Of a stretch of DNA of 8,169 nucleotides, positions 1-7,193 are shown in pieces. Made by a program: the position numbers and the translations under genes. The notes under the pieces are model-generated. The model did not search any database, was not told where the DNA came from, and saw nothing but the letters and a program-made list of their open reading frames with translations. Source of the stretch: Bacteroidota bacterium (GTDB lineage Bacteria; Bacteroidota; Ignavibacteria; SZUA-365); NCBI GenBank assembly GCA_018224345.1, contig JAGTUW010000201.1:1-8169 (forward strand), read 5' to 3'. How positions within the stretch are numbered: position 1 is the stretch's first letter; the number at the start of each line of letters is the position of its first letter.

Positions 1-696
1 TATACCGGTTCCGGCATACATCTTGTGACCGGAGAAAACGAGAAAGTCGCAATCGAGATCCTGAACGTCGATGGGCAAATGTGGTGCGGATTGCGCAGCA
101 TCAATGAGCACCGGTACATCGGCAGCATGGGCTGTACTAATCACATCTCGGACCGGATTAACCACGCCCAGGGCATTCGAAACGTGACAGATTGTCAATA
201 ATTTCGTTCTCTCGGTGATCAACGATGATACGGCATCGATGTCCAGCGTTCCTCCGGCTCCAAAAGGCAGGACCTTGAGTACCGCTTTGTGTCGTTGGCA
301 CAATACCTGCCATGGAATAAGGTTGGAATGATGCTCCATTTCACTGATGATGATTTCATCACCTTCTGAAATAAATCCATGTCCGAACGAATTCGCGACA
401 AGATTGATCGACCCGGTCGTCCCGCTGGTAAAAACTATTTCATTTGTCGATGATGCATTTATGAAACTCTTCACGGTGAAACGAGCGCGTTCATATTTCG
501 CGCTTGCCTGCTCACTCAAATAATGGACGCCACGATGAATATTACTGTTGGAATTACTATAGAACCCAAGTATGCTATCGAGTACGCTACGGGGTTTCTG
601 TGTCGTCGCCGCATTGTCCAGATAAACGAGCGTAGCATCACGAACAGTGGTATCGAGGACAGGGAAATCGGAACGAACTCTTTTGCTGTCCAGCAT
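1..696 (-). CDS. sufS: SufS-type cysteine desulfurase, N-terminal part (cut by window edge)
   Basis: PLP-dependent class V aminotransferase-fold enzyme that removes sulfur from L-cysteine, giving alanine and an enzyme-bound persulfide for Fe-S cluster assembly. The visible 232 residues carry the SufS/CsdA (group II) hallmarks: YLDNAATTQKP near residues 25-35, SGTTGSIN at 91-98, EHHSN with the PLP-stacking His123 at 121-125, DAAQSAPH (Asp199, Gln202) at 199-206, and FSGHKMYAGTG with the presumed Schiff-base Lys225. These positions match E. coli SufS closely (His123, Lys226). The C-terminal part with the active-site cysteine lies outside the window, so persulfide chemistry cannot be confirmed here. 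The ATG at 696 is preceded by AGGAG nine bases upstream. It lies 171 bp downstream of the disulfide reductase, on the same strand. No sufBCD genes are visible. CsdA or another group II paralogue is the main alternative name. Confidence 0.93.
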   Translation of the reverse strand, partial: MLDSKRVRSDFPVLDTTVRDATLVYLDNAATTQKPRSVLDSILGFYSNSNSNIHRGVHYLSEQASAKYERARFTVKSFINASSTNEIVFTSGTTGSINLVANSFGHGFISEGDEIIISEMEHHSNLIPWQVLCQRHKAVLKVLPFGAGGTLDIDAVSSLITERTKLLTICHVSNALGVVNPVRDVISTAHAADVPVLIDAAQSAPHLPIDVQDLDCDFLVFSGHKMYAGTGI

Positions 697-867
697 AGCC
701 GGGTTCTCCTTTCAGTACTTACTTCGTTGCGATGTGACAATGCGATTCCGCCCTTGCTGTTCCTGTACTGCACTCTGCCCCGTCCACCGGGATGTGAGCT
801 TCCGGAAAAGGAAAACCGGAGTATCGCTTCTTCTACCAGTTGGATACGGCAATTCGATTATGGACTA
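697..867. other. intergenic spacer between reductase and cysteine desulfurase
   Basis: This 171-bp spacer separates two same-strand genes. It contains the AGGAG ribosome binding site of the desulfurase (about 705-710) and one weak 5-bp inverted repeat (801-820, TCCGG/CCGGA around a 10-base loop). I see no convincing terminator or promoter, so whether the desulfurase is read from the upstream operon is undecided. Confidence 0.5.
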
Positions 868-2241
868 TCATATTACTTCTTCCATGGATTCAAGCATCGT
901 CGGAATCAGTTCTGCAACCGTCGGATGTGGGACAACGGCATCTTTGATGACAGTGTATGGCGCACCGGAATACATGGCGGTGAGAATGCCACTTATGAGT
1001 TCATCGCCGCCTGCACCCAATATCGATGCACCGAGGATGCGATGGGTATACGCATCGACGATGACACGCATGAAACCGTTGGTTTCTCCTCTCTCCCGAG
1101 CGCGGGCGACCTTGTCCATCTTCATATAGCCAACCCGGATATTGCGGCCGGACAGTCTTGCCTCTGTCAGCGTCATTCCTGCACGTCCAAGCGGTGGATC
1201 GATATAGAGTCCATAAGTCAGTATTCTGTCGCTGACCTTGCGATTCCCGCCCTGCAGAAGATTTTCGGATACAATTTCGTAGTCGTTATAGGAAGTGTGC
1301 GTGAAGGCACCTTTTCCGTTACAATCCCCGAGAGCATATATACCCGGGACATTGGTCTCGAGTGTGTCGTTGACCCGGATGTACCCTTGATCATCGATTT
1401 CCACTCCGGCCTGCTCTATCTGCAGTGTATCCGTGTTCGGGATACGACCGGCAGCGAGAAGAACATGAGAACCGGAAACTTCTTCCATAGCATCAGCACA
1501 GTCCACCTGCAACTGGATGTCGCCCTGCACACCCCGGGATGCAGCGATACAGTTCGCATTCATTCTGAAGTCGATATCTTCCTGCTCGAGAATCTCCTTG
1601 ATCGCTGCCGAGACGTCCTCATCCTCCCGTCCGATCAGACGATCACTCTTCTCGACAATCGTGACCCTGGAACCGAAGCGACGGAACATCTGACCGAATT
1701 CCAACCCCACATAACTCCCACCGACGACCAGCAAGTGCTCGGGAAGTTCCTCAAGTTGCAGTATTTCAGTGTTCGTAAGTACATCGACATTTTCGAATCC
1801 GGACGGGACTCTCGGACGTGCACCTACATTGATGAATATGAAATCACCCTCAATTTCCCGGCCATCCACTGCAAGTCGTTCAGGGGAAACAAAGCTTGCC
1901 GTGCCTTCGATCAGATCGATCCGTTTATTTTTCTTCAGCGAAGTGATAAGACCTTCGACGGATGACTGAACCAGTTTGTCTTTCCTGCGTTTTATTTCCG
2001 CAAGATCAGCCTTCACTCCGGCGGGAATGGAAATACCGAGTTGCGCAGCGTTCCTGGCGTCATGGATCCGCTTTGCGCTTGCAACATACGCTTTGGTTGG
2101 CGTGCAGCCGGTGTTGACACAGCTTCCGCCGACTGTGTCCTTTTCCACCAGAGCAACATGCTTGCCTTTCGATGCCAAAGCGAACGCCAGAGGAATGGCG
2201 GCCTGTCCTGCACCGATAATGATAGCATCATACGTTTGCAT
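868..2241 (-). CDS. RclA/MerA-type FAD-dependent pyridine nucleotide-disulfide oxidoreductase
   Basis: Class I flavoprotein disulfide reductase, 457 aa. In order: the FAD Rossmann loop GAGQAA (residues 10-15), the redox disulfide GGSCVNTGCTPTK with Cys41 and Cys46, a second Rossmann loop GGSYVG (174-179) whose second strand ends in Glu197 (usually favouring NADH over NADPH), the FAD-binding ALGD (303-306), and a C-terminal dimerisation domain ending in HPTVAE (His439, Glu444). The layout matches E. coli RclA (reactive chlorine resistance, Cu(II) reduction) and mercuric reductase cores. MerA's N-terminal heavy-metal domain and C-terminal Cys pair are both missing, so mercury reduction is unlikely. 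Lipoamide dehydrogenase is an alternative but fits less well. The start at 2241 is preferred: AGGAG lies nine bases upstream and MQTYDAIIIG aligns with the RclA N-terminus. An ATG at 2247, overlapping the rhodanese stop as ATGA, would add two residues. Tightly coupled to the rhodanese upstream. The physiological substrate is unknown. Confidence 0.92.
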   Translation of the reverse strand: MQTYDAIIIGAGQAAIPLAFALASKGKHVALVEKDTVGGSCVNTGCTPTKAYVASAKRIHDARNAAQLGISIPAGVKADLAEIKRRKDKLVQSSVEGLITSLKKNKRIDLIEGTASFVSPERLAVDGREIEGDFIFINVGARPRVPSGFENVDVLTNTEILQLEELPEHLLVVGGSYVGLEFGQMFRRFGSRVTIVEKSDRLIGREDEDVSAAIKEILEQEDIDFRMNANCIAASRGVQGDIQLQVDCADAMEEVSGSHVLLAAGRIPNTDTLQIEQAGVEIDDQGYIRVNDTLETNVPGIYALGDCNGKGAFTHTSYNDYEIVSENLLQGGNRKVSDRILTYGLYIDPPLGRAGMTLTEARLSGRNIRVGYMKMDKVARARERGETNGFMRVIVDAYTHRILGASILGAGGDELISGILTAMYSGAPYTVIKDAVVPHPTVAELIPTMLESMEEVI

Positions 2242-2243
2242 GC

Positions 2244-3572
2244 TCATTCACTCCTGTTCTTATGCATATCACTGATTTTTGTCACACCTGCGGCACGCGG
2301 ATTCACCGGGTCGTTGCTCCACTCAAACCATCCACCGTCATAAACCGACACGCGCGGCCACCCCATCAGCCAGGCGTTCAACCATGCTTCACTTCCGCGC
2401 CATCCGGTGCCGCAATAGAAAGCGAGGTGCTTTTCGGATGTGATACCACTACTCTTCCAGATTTCATCTATCTCGTGGAATTCCCGGGTAGTATGATCGA
2501 CATTTCTGTAGTTCTCCATATGATAGGCATCACTACCGCAGTTGGCGAAGACGACCCCGGGGATTCTGCCTTTCGCTTCTATATAATTATAGCCGCTCAC
2601 TTCTCCGACATATTCAGGGTAGCTGCGCACACAGACAAGATCTGCATCCCGCGAAGCAATCATCCTCCTCGCTTCGGGAGTATCGACAGCCAATTCGGGC
2701 CGTGACGGGATGGTTACGCCAAAATCCGACACAGGACTTTTGGGGACATCCTCGGTGCTTATGTCAAAGTTCGCGTCCTTCCATGACTGGAATCCCCCGT
2801 TGAGTACACGAACATCCTTTACACCGGCATACATCATGATGAATGCGTTCCGTATCGCTCCGAGTTGTCCCGCCGCACTGCCCGGAAATTCTTCGTCATT
2901 GTCGGGATGCATAAACGTGCCGTAAAGCACGACAGTCGTGTCCGCGGTGATGCCATGTTCCTCCAATGCCTTCCTGAGTTCCTCCGGACTACGACGATTC
3001 CATGTTTCAGGTGATTCAAGCGCAAGTGTATCCATATCGATGGCGCCTGGGATATGTCCTTTCAGATACGCATCCCGATTCCGATAGTGCGAATGAACGA
3101 CGACAAAACGATCATTGTCGTACTCCGCAGGATGTTCTCCGGCAATCAGACGACGGACCCAATCCGCAGGAACCAAATGCCGGTAACGCGGGAGTTTATC
3201 CATGGGATATGCATGGTTTGAGACCCATTCCGACAGAAAATGATCGTATACGGATACATTGTCATACCCCGCCTGATGAAACAAGGACGCCACGGTGCGG
3301 CTCTCCTCCGCGTTGTATCCGTAGACGATCAACTCGTCTTCCTTGAAGATGTGTTTGTGCCTGACGACTTCAATCCAGTCCATGTACTGCGTCCATTTCA
3401 CCGGTAGAGAGCGTGCACCACGAATATGTCCGCCACGGACCTCACCCTTCAGTCGCCAGCCATTGTAGGCATCCGCGGAACGTACATCGATAATTTTTGC
3501 GCCCCGCGAGGCACGTGCCAGCAATTCTTTTGAAGGTATGCTATTGAATTGTGGATCAGTGGGTTCACCCAT
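2244..3572 (-). CDS. triple-domain rhodanese sulfurtransferase
   Basis: Sulfurtransferase of 442 aa with three rhodanese repeats and no signal peptide, so probably cytoplasmic. Domain 1 (about 10-125) has IIDVRSADAYNGW and GHIRGA. Domain 2 (about 130-285) has GHIPGA at 172-177. Domain 3 (about 287-425) has GRIPGV at 335-340 and the catalytic loop YCGTGWRGS with Cys387. At the equivalent of Cys387, domains 1 and 2 read YG (Gly85, Gly218), so they look inactive and may bind or orient partners. Family knowledge: Cys387 would carry a persulfide taken from thiosulfate or another sulfane donor; the six-residue loop after Cys fits a sulfur rather than arsenate/phosphatase substrate. The stop codon sits inside the ribosome binding/start region of the RclA/MerA-like reductase, indicating one operon and translational coupling. 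The ATG at 3572 is the first start after an in-frame TGA about 60 bases upstream; its ribosome binding site is weak (GGTG). A TATATT about 45 bases upstream could be a -10 box, but no -35 accompanies it. Confidence 0.9.
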   Translation of the reverse strand: MGEPTDPQFNSIPSKELLARASRGAKIIDVRSADAYNGWRLKGEVRGGHIRGARSLPVKWTQYMDWIEVVRHKHIFKEDELIVYGYNAEESRTVASLFHQAGYDNVSVYDHFLSEWVSNHAYPMDKLPRYRHLVPADWVRRLIAGEHPAEYDNDRFVVVHSHYRNRDAYLKGHIPGAIDMDTLALESPETWNRRSPEELRKALEEHGITADTTVVLYGTFMHPDNDEEFPGSAAGQLGAIRNAFIMMYAGVKDVRVLNGGFQSWKDANFDISTEDVPKSPVSDFGVTIPSRPELAVDTPEARRMIASRDADLVCVRSYPEYVGEVSGYNYIEAKGRIPGVVFANCGSDAYHMENYRNVDHTTREFHEIDEIWKSSGITSEKHLAFYCGTGWRGSEAWLNAWLMGWPRVSVYDGGWFEWSNDPVNPRAAGVTKISDMHKNRSE

Positions 3573-3944
3573 GTTTTCACCGAGACTGTTTCTGAAACGA
3601 TCTTGTGCTTGTCTGTAATATACACATCAGACACTCTTTTCCATGAGAACATGCTGAAGAACGCAGGGTCACAATTGGATCGGACCTGGCTGAAGGAAGA
3701 ACCGGTAAAAATCAATGACCTTTTAATGACGGCCTCGCTGGCCCTGCCGCTCATATTATTTCCCTGATAGCGTTTCCTGCTGACAGTTACCTGGCCGAGA
3801 ATTATGTTGTCGATCGGCCTGCCCCCACGTGCCATGGTTGATCGAGGTCTCCTGGCAGCAGATATTCGATACCATAACGGAGGAATTCCATCCGACAGGG
3901 GGACATTGAGTTCCGGGATCCGCGTAGCGGACAGAAAGGATCGC
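3573..3944. other. 372-bp gap without a recognisable gene
   Basis: This stretch lies between the J-domain gene and the rhodanese gene. It must hold the end of the first transcript or the promoter of the second, but neither is clear. I see a short GGCC-AGCGA-GGCC hairpin around 3730-3743 without a T-tract, and an isolated TATATT (minus strand, 3617-3622). Open frames exist on both strands, but none resembles a known family and the longest overlap both neighbouring genes. Confidence 0.5.
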
Positions 3945-4553
3945 TCAAACGTCTTCCGCTCCACCAGTACGTGCAATGCGCTGCAGGGCGGCGCCGGGGT
4001 TATACGGACTGTTGGCCTCCCTGCATCTGCGGTAGCGGAATGAGTGGTAGATATTGCGGATGGCATACCTGCCGTGTGATTCCGCAGCCATGAATGCGTC
4101 CCATATCGACTTCGGCACGGCGCTGTATTCATAGACAAGGTTTCTGTCGAATTTGATATACAGTATCCGTCGTGCGGGGTTGTAACCGGCGGAAATGATG
4201 TGACTCGATTTCACAAACACCTCGAAGACCGTCTCATCAGGAAAACCGGGTGTAAACCCGCGCTTCCCGTAGCTGTGTCGGGCATGCCGGGGACGACTGG
4301 ATTCCTGCTCCCATTTTTCAGAGGACTCCCTTCCGAAATCACCATGCAACTCGATATGTTCCGTAACGATTTCGTAGGCATTATTGATCTCCTGCGCGCG
4401 CACAGTCGCCTCGCGGACTGCATCGCTCTCCCGGAAGCGATCGGGATGCCAGCGCAACATCAGCCTGCGATACGCGACCTTGACCGCATCCAATCCAGCA
4501 TGCACGCCGGAAAGTCCGAGTATATCCAATGCCTTCGCCAGTGTCCAGGTCAT
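3945..4553 (-). CDS. J-domain protein with C-terminal KTSC domain
   Basis: A 202-residue protein joining two small domains. Residues about 3-65 form a J domain: ALDILGL, AYRRLMLRWHPDRF with the HPD motif at 36-38, and EINNAYEIV. HPD stimulates the ATPase of DnaK-type Hsp70s. A charged linker follows (about 68-110). Residues about 114-176 match the KTSC domain (named after a lysyl-tRNA synthetase C-terminal domain): VKSSHI, AGYNPARRILYIKF, VYEYSAVP, MAAESHGRYAI and the terminal YRR. KTSC is thought to bind nucleic acid, mainly on the basis of its synthetase context. The Gly/Phe and zinc-finger regions of true DnaJ are absent, so this is a specialised type III J protein. It may recruit Hsp70 to an RNA or RNP; that is inference. 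The start at 4553 is chosen because GGAG lies seven bases upstream; from an ATG at 4559 it would be only one base away. An upstream small ORF overlaps this start as ATGA. Confidence 0.85.
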   Translation of the reverse strand: MTWTLAKALDILGLSGVHAGLDAVKVAYRRLMLRWHPDRFRESDAVREATVRAQEINNAYEIVTEHIELHGDFGRESSEKWEQESSRPRHARHSYGKRGFTPGFPDETVFEVFVKSSHIISAGYNPARRILYIKFDRNLVYEYSAVPKSIWDAFMAAESHGRYAIRNIYHSFRYRRCREANSPYNPGAALQRIARTGGAEDV

Positions 4554-4618
4554 GCCCATTCTCCGTAATTTCTCTCCGCACTCTGCATGACAGCTCCGGA
4601 ACCATGCCAGTCCCGCAT
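4550..4618 (-). CDS. possible 22-residue leader ORF overlapping the J-KTSC start
   Basis: A short frame begins at an ATG preceded by AAAGGA with six bases of spacing, a better ribosome binding site than most in this window. It ends in TGA overlapping the preferred ATG of the J-KTSC gene in the arrangement ATGA. The peptide (begins MRDWHGSG, ends NYGEWA) has no hydrophobic stretch and resembles nothing I know. It may serve only to couple translation of the downstream gene. It could equally be chance, since any short frame can end here. Confidence 0.3.
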   Translation of the reverse strand: MRDWHGSGAVMQSAERNYGEWA

Positions 4619-4756
4619 CGTCAATCCTTTCCCGACAATTTCATCTCGACTCTCTTCCACCCGCTCCGCTTCCCGCCTGTCAGCATGAAAAAGGCCTGAT
4701 CACAACAGAAAACCGATGGAAATGGGCTGAATCGAAAATTCGACTTCCGGCAAAAC

Positions 4757-4780
4757 GTGACTTAGATTCATCTAAGTCAC
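4757..4780. promoter_or_regulatory. perfect dyad 1, ACTTAG-N6-CTAAGT operator candidate
   Basis: Perfect 10-bp inverted repeat (GTGACTTAGA and TCTAAGTCAC) around a 4-base centre TTCA. The core is ACTTAG at 4760-4765, six bases, then CTAAGT at 4772-4777. The symmetry, about 18-24 bp, and the twin copy next to it fit a dimeric helix-turn-helix repressor site. No T-tract follows, so a terminator is less likely. The cognate regulator is unknown. Confidence 0.6.
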
Positions 4781-4801
4781 AACTTAGTCTTGACTAAGTT
4801 G
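4780..4801. promoter_or_regulatory. perfect dyad 2, ACTTAG-N6-CTAAGT operator candidate
   Basis: Perfect 10-bp inverted repeat (CAACTTAGTC and GACTAAGTTG) around a 2-base centre TT. It has the same core and spacing as dyad 1 (ACTTAG 4782-4787, CTAAGT 4794-4799) although the six central bases differ. The core is displaced from the first by exactly 22 bp, about two helical turns. Conserved half-sites with divergent centres are typical of protein binding sites rather than a simple duplication. Confidence 0.6.
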
Positions 4802-4952
4802 ACGTTTGAACCCCGCCGACCTTCCGGGTAGCGGAGCAGCGCATGAGCGTTCTTCCGGCTGATGCACACTTCCCCAACCCGCAGAGCGCCGGGGAGGCGG
4901 CAACAATCTTTGACAGTAATTCTTCCTGACTCTCCTCGCATACACCAGGTGA

Positions 4953-7193
4953 TTATTGATATGTCCTCACCAGTCGGAAGCCATAACTGCTGTTTCTGCC
5001 GCCCGGATTGAAGTAACCACGGGATGCGGACCGGCAGACCCGTGCGAAATTGTTCCAGGAGCCACCGCGCAACACACGTCGCGTTCTGTCACCCGGTCCC
5101 TGTGGGTCGGTGGCAGGGCTCTCCGCGTAATACCCGCTGTCGTACATGTCCCAGCACCATTCCCACACATTGCCATGCATGTCGTGGAGACCGAAGGCAT
5201 TGGCTTCCTTCATGCCGACAGGATGTGTCGTACTGCCGGCATTCCCGCCGTACCAGCCCGTACGATGCAATGCCGGATCGTAGGGAAGCATTTCGCTGTG
5301 GGTCATATTTCCGCTGTAGAAATCCGTTTCCGTGCCCGCGCGACAGGCATATTCCCATTCCGCTTCAGTCGGAAGGCGATATCCATTGGCCGAGAAATCA
5401 CAGATGATATCCATTCCACTGCCGCTGTAGCATGGATCGAGCCCTTCCTGCCGAGAAAGCTCATTGCAGAACTGCACCGCGTCGTACCAGGTGACCTGTT
5501 CGACGGGCAGGTCCGGTCCATCGAAATAACCCGGGTTCGTCCCCATCACCGCCTGGTATTGCCGTTGTGTGACCGGTGTCCGGCTCATCAGGAACGGCCG
5601 TGTGACAGTCACTTCATGCACGGGCTGTTCATTCGGCAATCCCTCCGGGTGACCGGTGACATTGCCCATGAGGAATGTCCCAGCGGGAATCAGCAGCATT
5701 GTTCCTGAAAATGCGGGCCGTCCGGCAGCGGTGACCCGCAGCAGGCAATCGTCGCTCGGCGTTGCCGGCACACGCCAGCTATGCCGGAGGTCGCGGGCCT
5801 CATTGGTGATGTGCATCCAGTTCTCACCGCTGTCGATGGAGTACTCAAGGCGGACCCGCTCACCGGGCATGACTCCCTCCCAGAGCAGTTCGGCATCGCT
5901 GCCCGCGACCAACTGCTCGCCCCCGTCAGGGTACTCGACTCTGACGGATATCTCGGGTATTGTTTTCCCCGTCCAGCCCCCGTCGGCGTGAAAGGAGTTT
6001 CCGAAACAGGCATCGCCGGTGATGTCAACGCGGCAATACGCATAGGACGAATCCTCCGGTGCGTACTCTATCGTCAATGTCCTGCTCTCCCCCGCGGCAA
6101 GCAGAAACGGTGGCGGATCACCCCCGTAATCGACGATGCGAAAAAGCGCATGCGTGGTATGCAGGTCATCAACACGAAGAGCGGCACCCTGTGCCGTCAT
6201 GGTTATACTTTGGCGGGACAGCGTCCCCGGCTGCACTTCACCGAAATGCAGCGAGCCAGAAGGAGTGAACACGAATTGCGGAAGCACATCCGGGGTGAGC
6301 CAATAGCGTACATCCGTGCTGGCGGCCAGGCCGGGCAACAACAACGCCGCCGAACGCCGGAGCGCACAGCCATCGCTTCGCCATTGGATTTCGCATGGCA
6401 ACCACCGCTGTGCACTGTAATAAATGCGGCGGAACGCAGCTTCGGCCTGCGCCACCGATGCGACTTCGTCGATGCAATACCCGCCAGTGGCCTCGGTGAT
6501 TTCCGTGATCGACCCGCTTGCCGGGACACCAAGCAGCACTGCATAAATGACCACGTCCTGCCGCTGCGCTTCGGCAATGATTTCTTCTGTATCCATCCCG
6601 ACCGGAGGCATGCCATCGGTGAGCAGCACCACGACACGCCTGTGTCTGGCGCGCTGCGAGACTTCCAGCGCCCCGGCCGGCGCTGCGAGCAAGGCGGCGT
6701 GGTAGTCGCTTCCGCCGCTGCCGGAAAGGTTTTCGACCGCCTCGAACAGTACTGCGCGATCAGTCGTGAAATCCTGATTGACGAACGCGTGATGGTTGAA
6801 ACTGGTAATTGCGCATTCCGAACGTCCGGGAGGCAGCGCATCTATCCATGTTCGCGCCGCAGCTCTGGCGGCTTCCATTCTGTCGCCCTTCATCGATGCG
6901 GAAATATCAATGGTGAGCACCGAAGAAAGTGCCACAGGTGGTGGCAGAGGTGGACAGGTCAGCCGCGTGACCGGACGCACGAACCCGTCCTCGCCCAACT
7001 GTACCGCCCCGGCCGTAATGGCGGTGACAGGATGCCCGTCCGCATCGGTGGCTATGCATTTCGCCTGTACACGGGGATAGTCCGTGGCATCGATATCGAA
7101 CAGCGTTACCGACTGACCGGCAAGCAGCGTGGGAAAAAGCAGCACAATTGCGAAAACGCCTCGTGGGATTCGTACGGTGTACTGTGATCGCAT
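4953..7193 (-). CDS. exported VWA - HYDIN/Ig-like - FGE-sulfatase domain protein
   Basis: A 746-residue protein with an N-terminal signal peptide (basic RIPR, hydrophobic GVFAIVLLFPTLLA, likely cleavage near AGQ at 26-27), so periplasmic or outer-surface. Residues about 90-260 are a von Willebrand A domain: MIDAS DISAS (96-100) and TDG with Asp193. Residues about 305-408 resemble a HYDIN/ASH-type beta domain, and about 414-488 an Ig-like segment (VEYPDGGEQLVAGS, YSIDSGENW). Residues about 497-744 are an FGE-sulfatase (SUMF1-fold) domain: GYRLPTEAEWEYACRAGT, GNVWEWCWD, VLRGGSWNN and YGFRLVR. Of the two catalytic cysteines of true formylglycine-generating enzymes, only a late one (Cys720) is near the expected place; the first aligns with Asn/Phe. 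Formylglycine formation is therefore unlikely, and a binding or structural role is more plausible. The start at 7193 gives the signal peptide and has AGAGG nearby; an in-frame ATG at 7355 would bury that signal. No sulfatase gene is adjacent. Confidence 0.88.
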   Translation of the reverse strand: MRSQYTVRIPRGVFAIVLLFPTLLAGQSVTLFDIDATDYPRVQAKCIATDADGHPVTAITAGAVQLGEDGFVRPVTRLTCPPLPPPVALSSVLTIDISASMKGDRMEAARAAARTWIDALPPGRSECAITSFNHHAFVNQDFTTDRAVLFEAVENLSGSGGSDYHAALLAAPAGALEVSQRARHRRVVVLLTDGMPPVGMDTEEIIAEAQRQDVVIYAVLLGVPASGSITEITEATGGYCIDEVASVAQAEAAFRRIYYSAQRWLPCEIQWRSDGCALRRSAALLLPGLAASTDVRYWLTPDVLPQFVFTPSGSLHFGEVQPGTLSRQSITMTAQGAALRVDDLHTTHALFRIVDYGGDPPPFLLAAGESRTLTIEYAPEDSSYAYCRVDITGDACFGNSFHADGGWTGKTIPEISVRVEYPDGGEQLVAGSDAELLWEGVMPGERVRLEYSIDSGENWMHITNEARDLRHSWRVPATPSDDCLLRVTAAGRPAFSGTMLLIPAGTFLMGNVTGHPEGLPNEQPVHEVTVTRPFLMSRTPVTQRQYQAVMGTNPGYFDGPDLPVEQVTWYDAVQFCNELSRQEGLDPCYSGSGMDIICDFSANGYRLPTEAEWEYACRAGTETDFYSGNMTHSEMLPYDPALHRTGWYGGNAGSTTHPVGMKEANAFGLHDMHGNVWEWCWDMYDSGYYAESPATDPQGPGDRTRRVLRGGSWNNFARVCRSASRGYFNPGGRNSSYGFRLVRTYQ

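Larger units (their letters stand above)
4560..4952. other. 393-bp gap with paired dyads and no confirmed protein gene
   Basis: This stretch separates the exported VWA/FGE protein gene from the J-KTSC gene. It holds two adjacent dyads (4757-4801, described separately) and the possible leader ORF. A 54-codon open frame (4941 to 4777) lacks a ribosome binding site and runs into the dyads, so I do not call it. No T-tract terminator for the large upstream gene is apparent. No standard sigma-70 or Bacteroidota -7/-33 promoter is clear on either strand. Confidence 0.5.

Noticed and set aside
801..820. Inverted repeat TCCGG/CCGGA downstream of the reductase as a terminator
   Set aside because: The stem is only five base pairs, the T residues are in the loop, and none follow the stem.
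523..1965. Long plus-strand open frame (480 codons)
   Set aside because: It lies antisense to the disulfide reductase and desulfurase genes, whose motifs are unmistakable, and its own translation shows no family features.
3449..4138. Minus-strand open frame of 229 codons spanning the gap between the J-KTSC and rhodanese genes
   Set aside because: It overlaps the ends of both well-supported genes out of frame and matches nothing I recognise. A shorter start inside it (near 3757, with AGGG upstream) still overlaps the rhodanese by more than 100 bases.
4757..4801. Paired dyads as a Rho-independent terminator or a CRISPR repeat
   Set aside because: No T-tract follows on either strand, and there are only two units without spacers.
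4777..4941. 54-codon minus-strand frame beginning MRGESGRITV
   Set aside because: It has no ribosome binding site, its last codons are supplied by the palindromic DNA, and I recognise no domain. Conservation in relatives would change this view.
5781..7187. Long plus-strand open frame (468 codons)
   Set aside because: It is the antisense shadow of the VWA/FGE gene in GC-rich DNA; its translation is rich in Arg, His and Pro and shows no domain.
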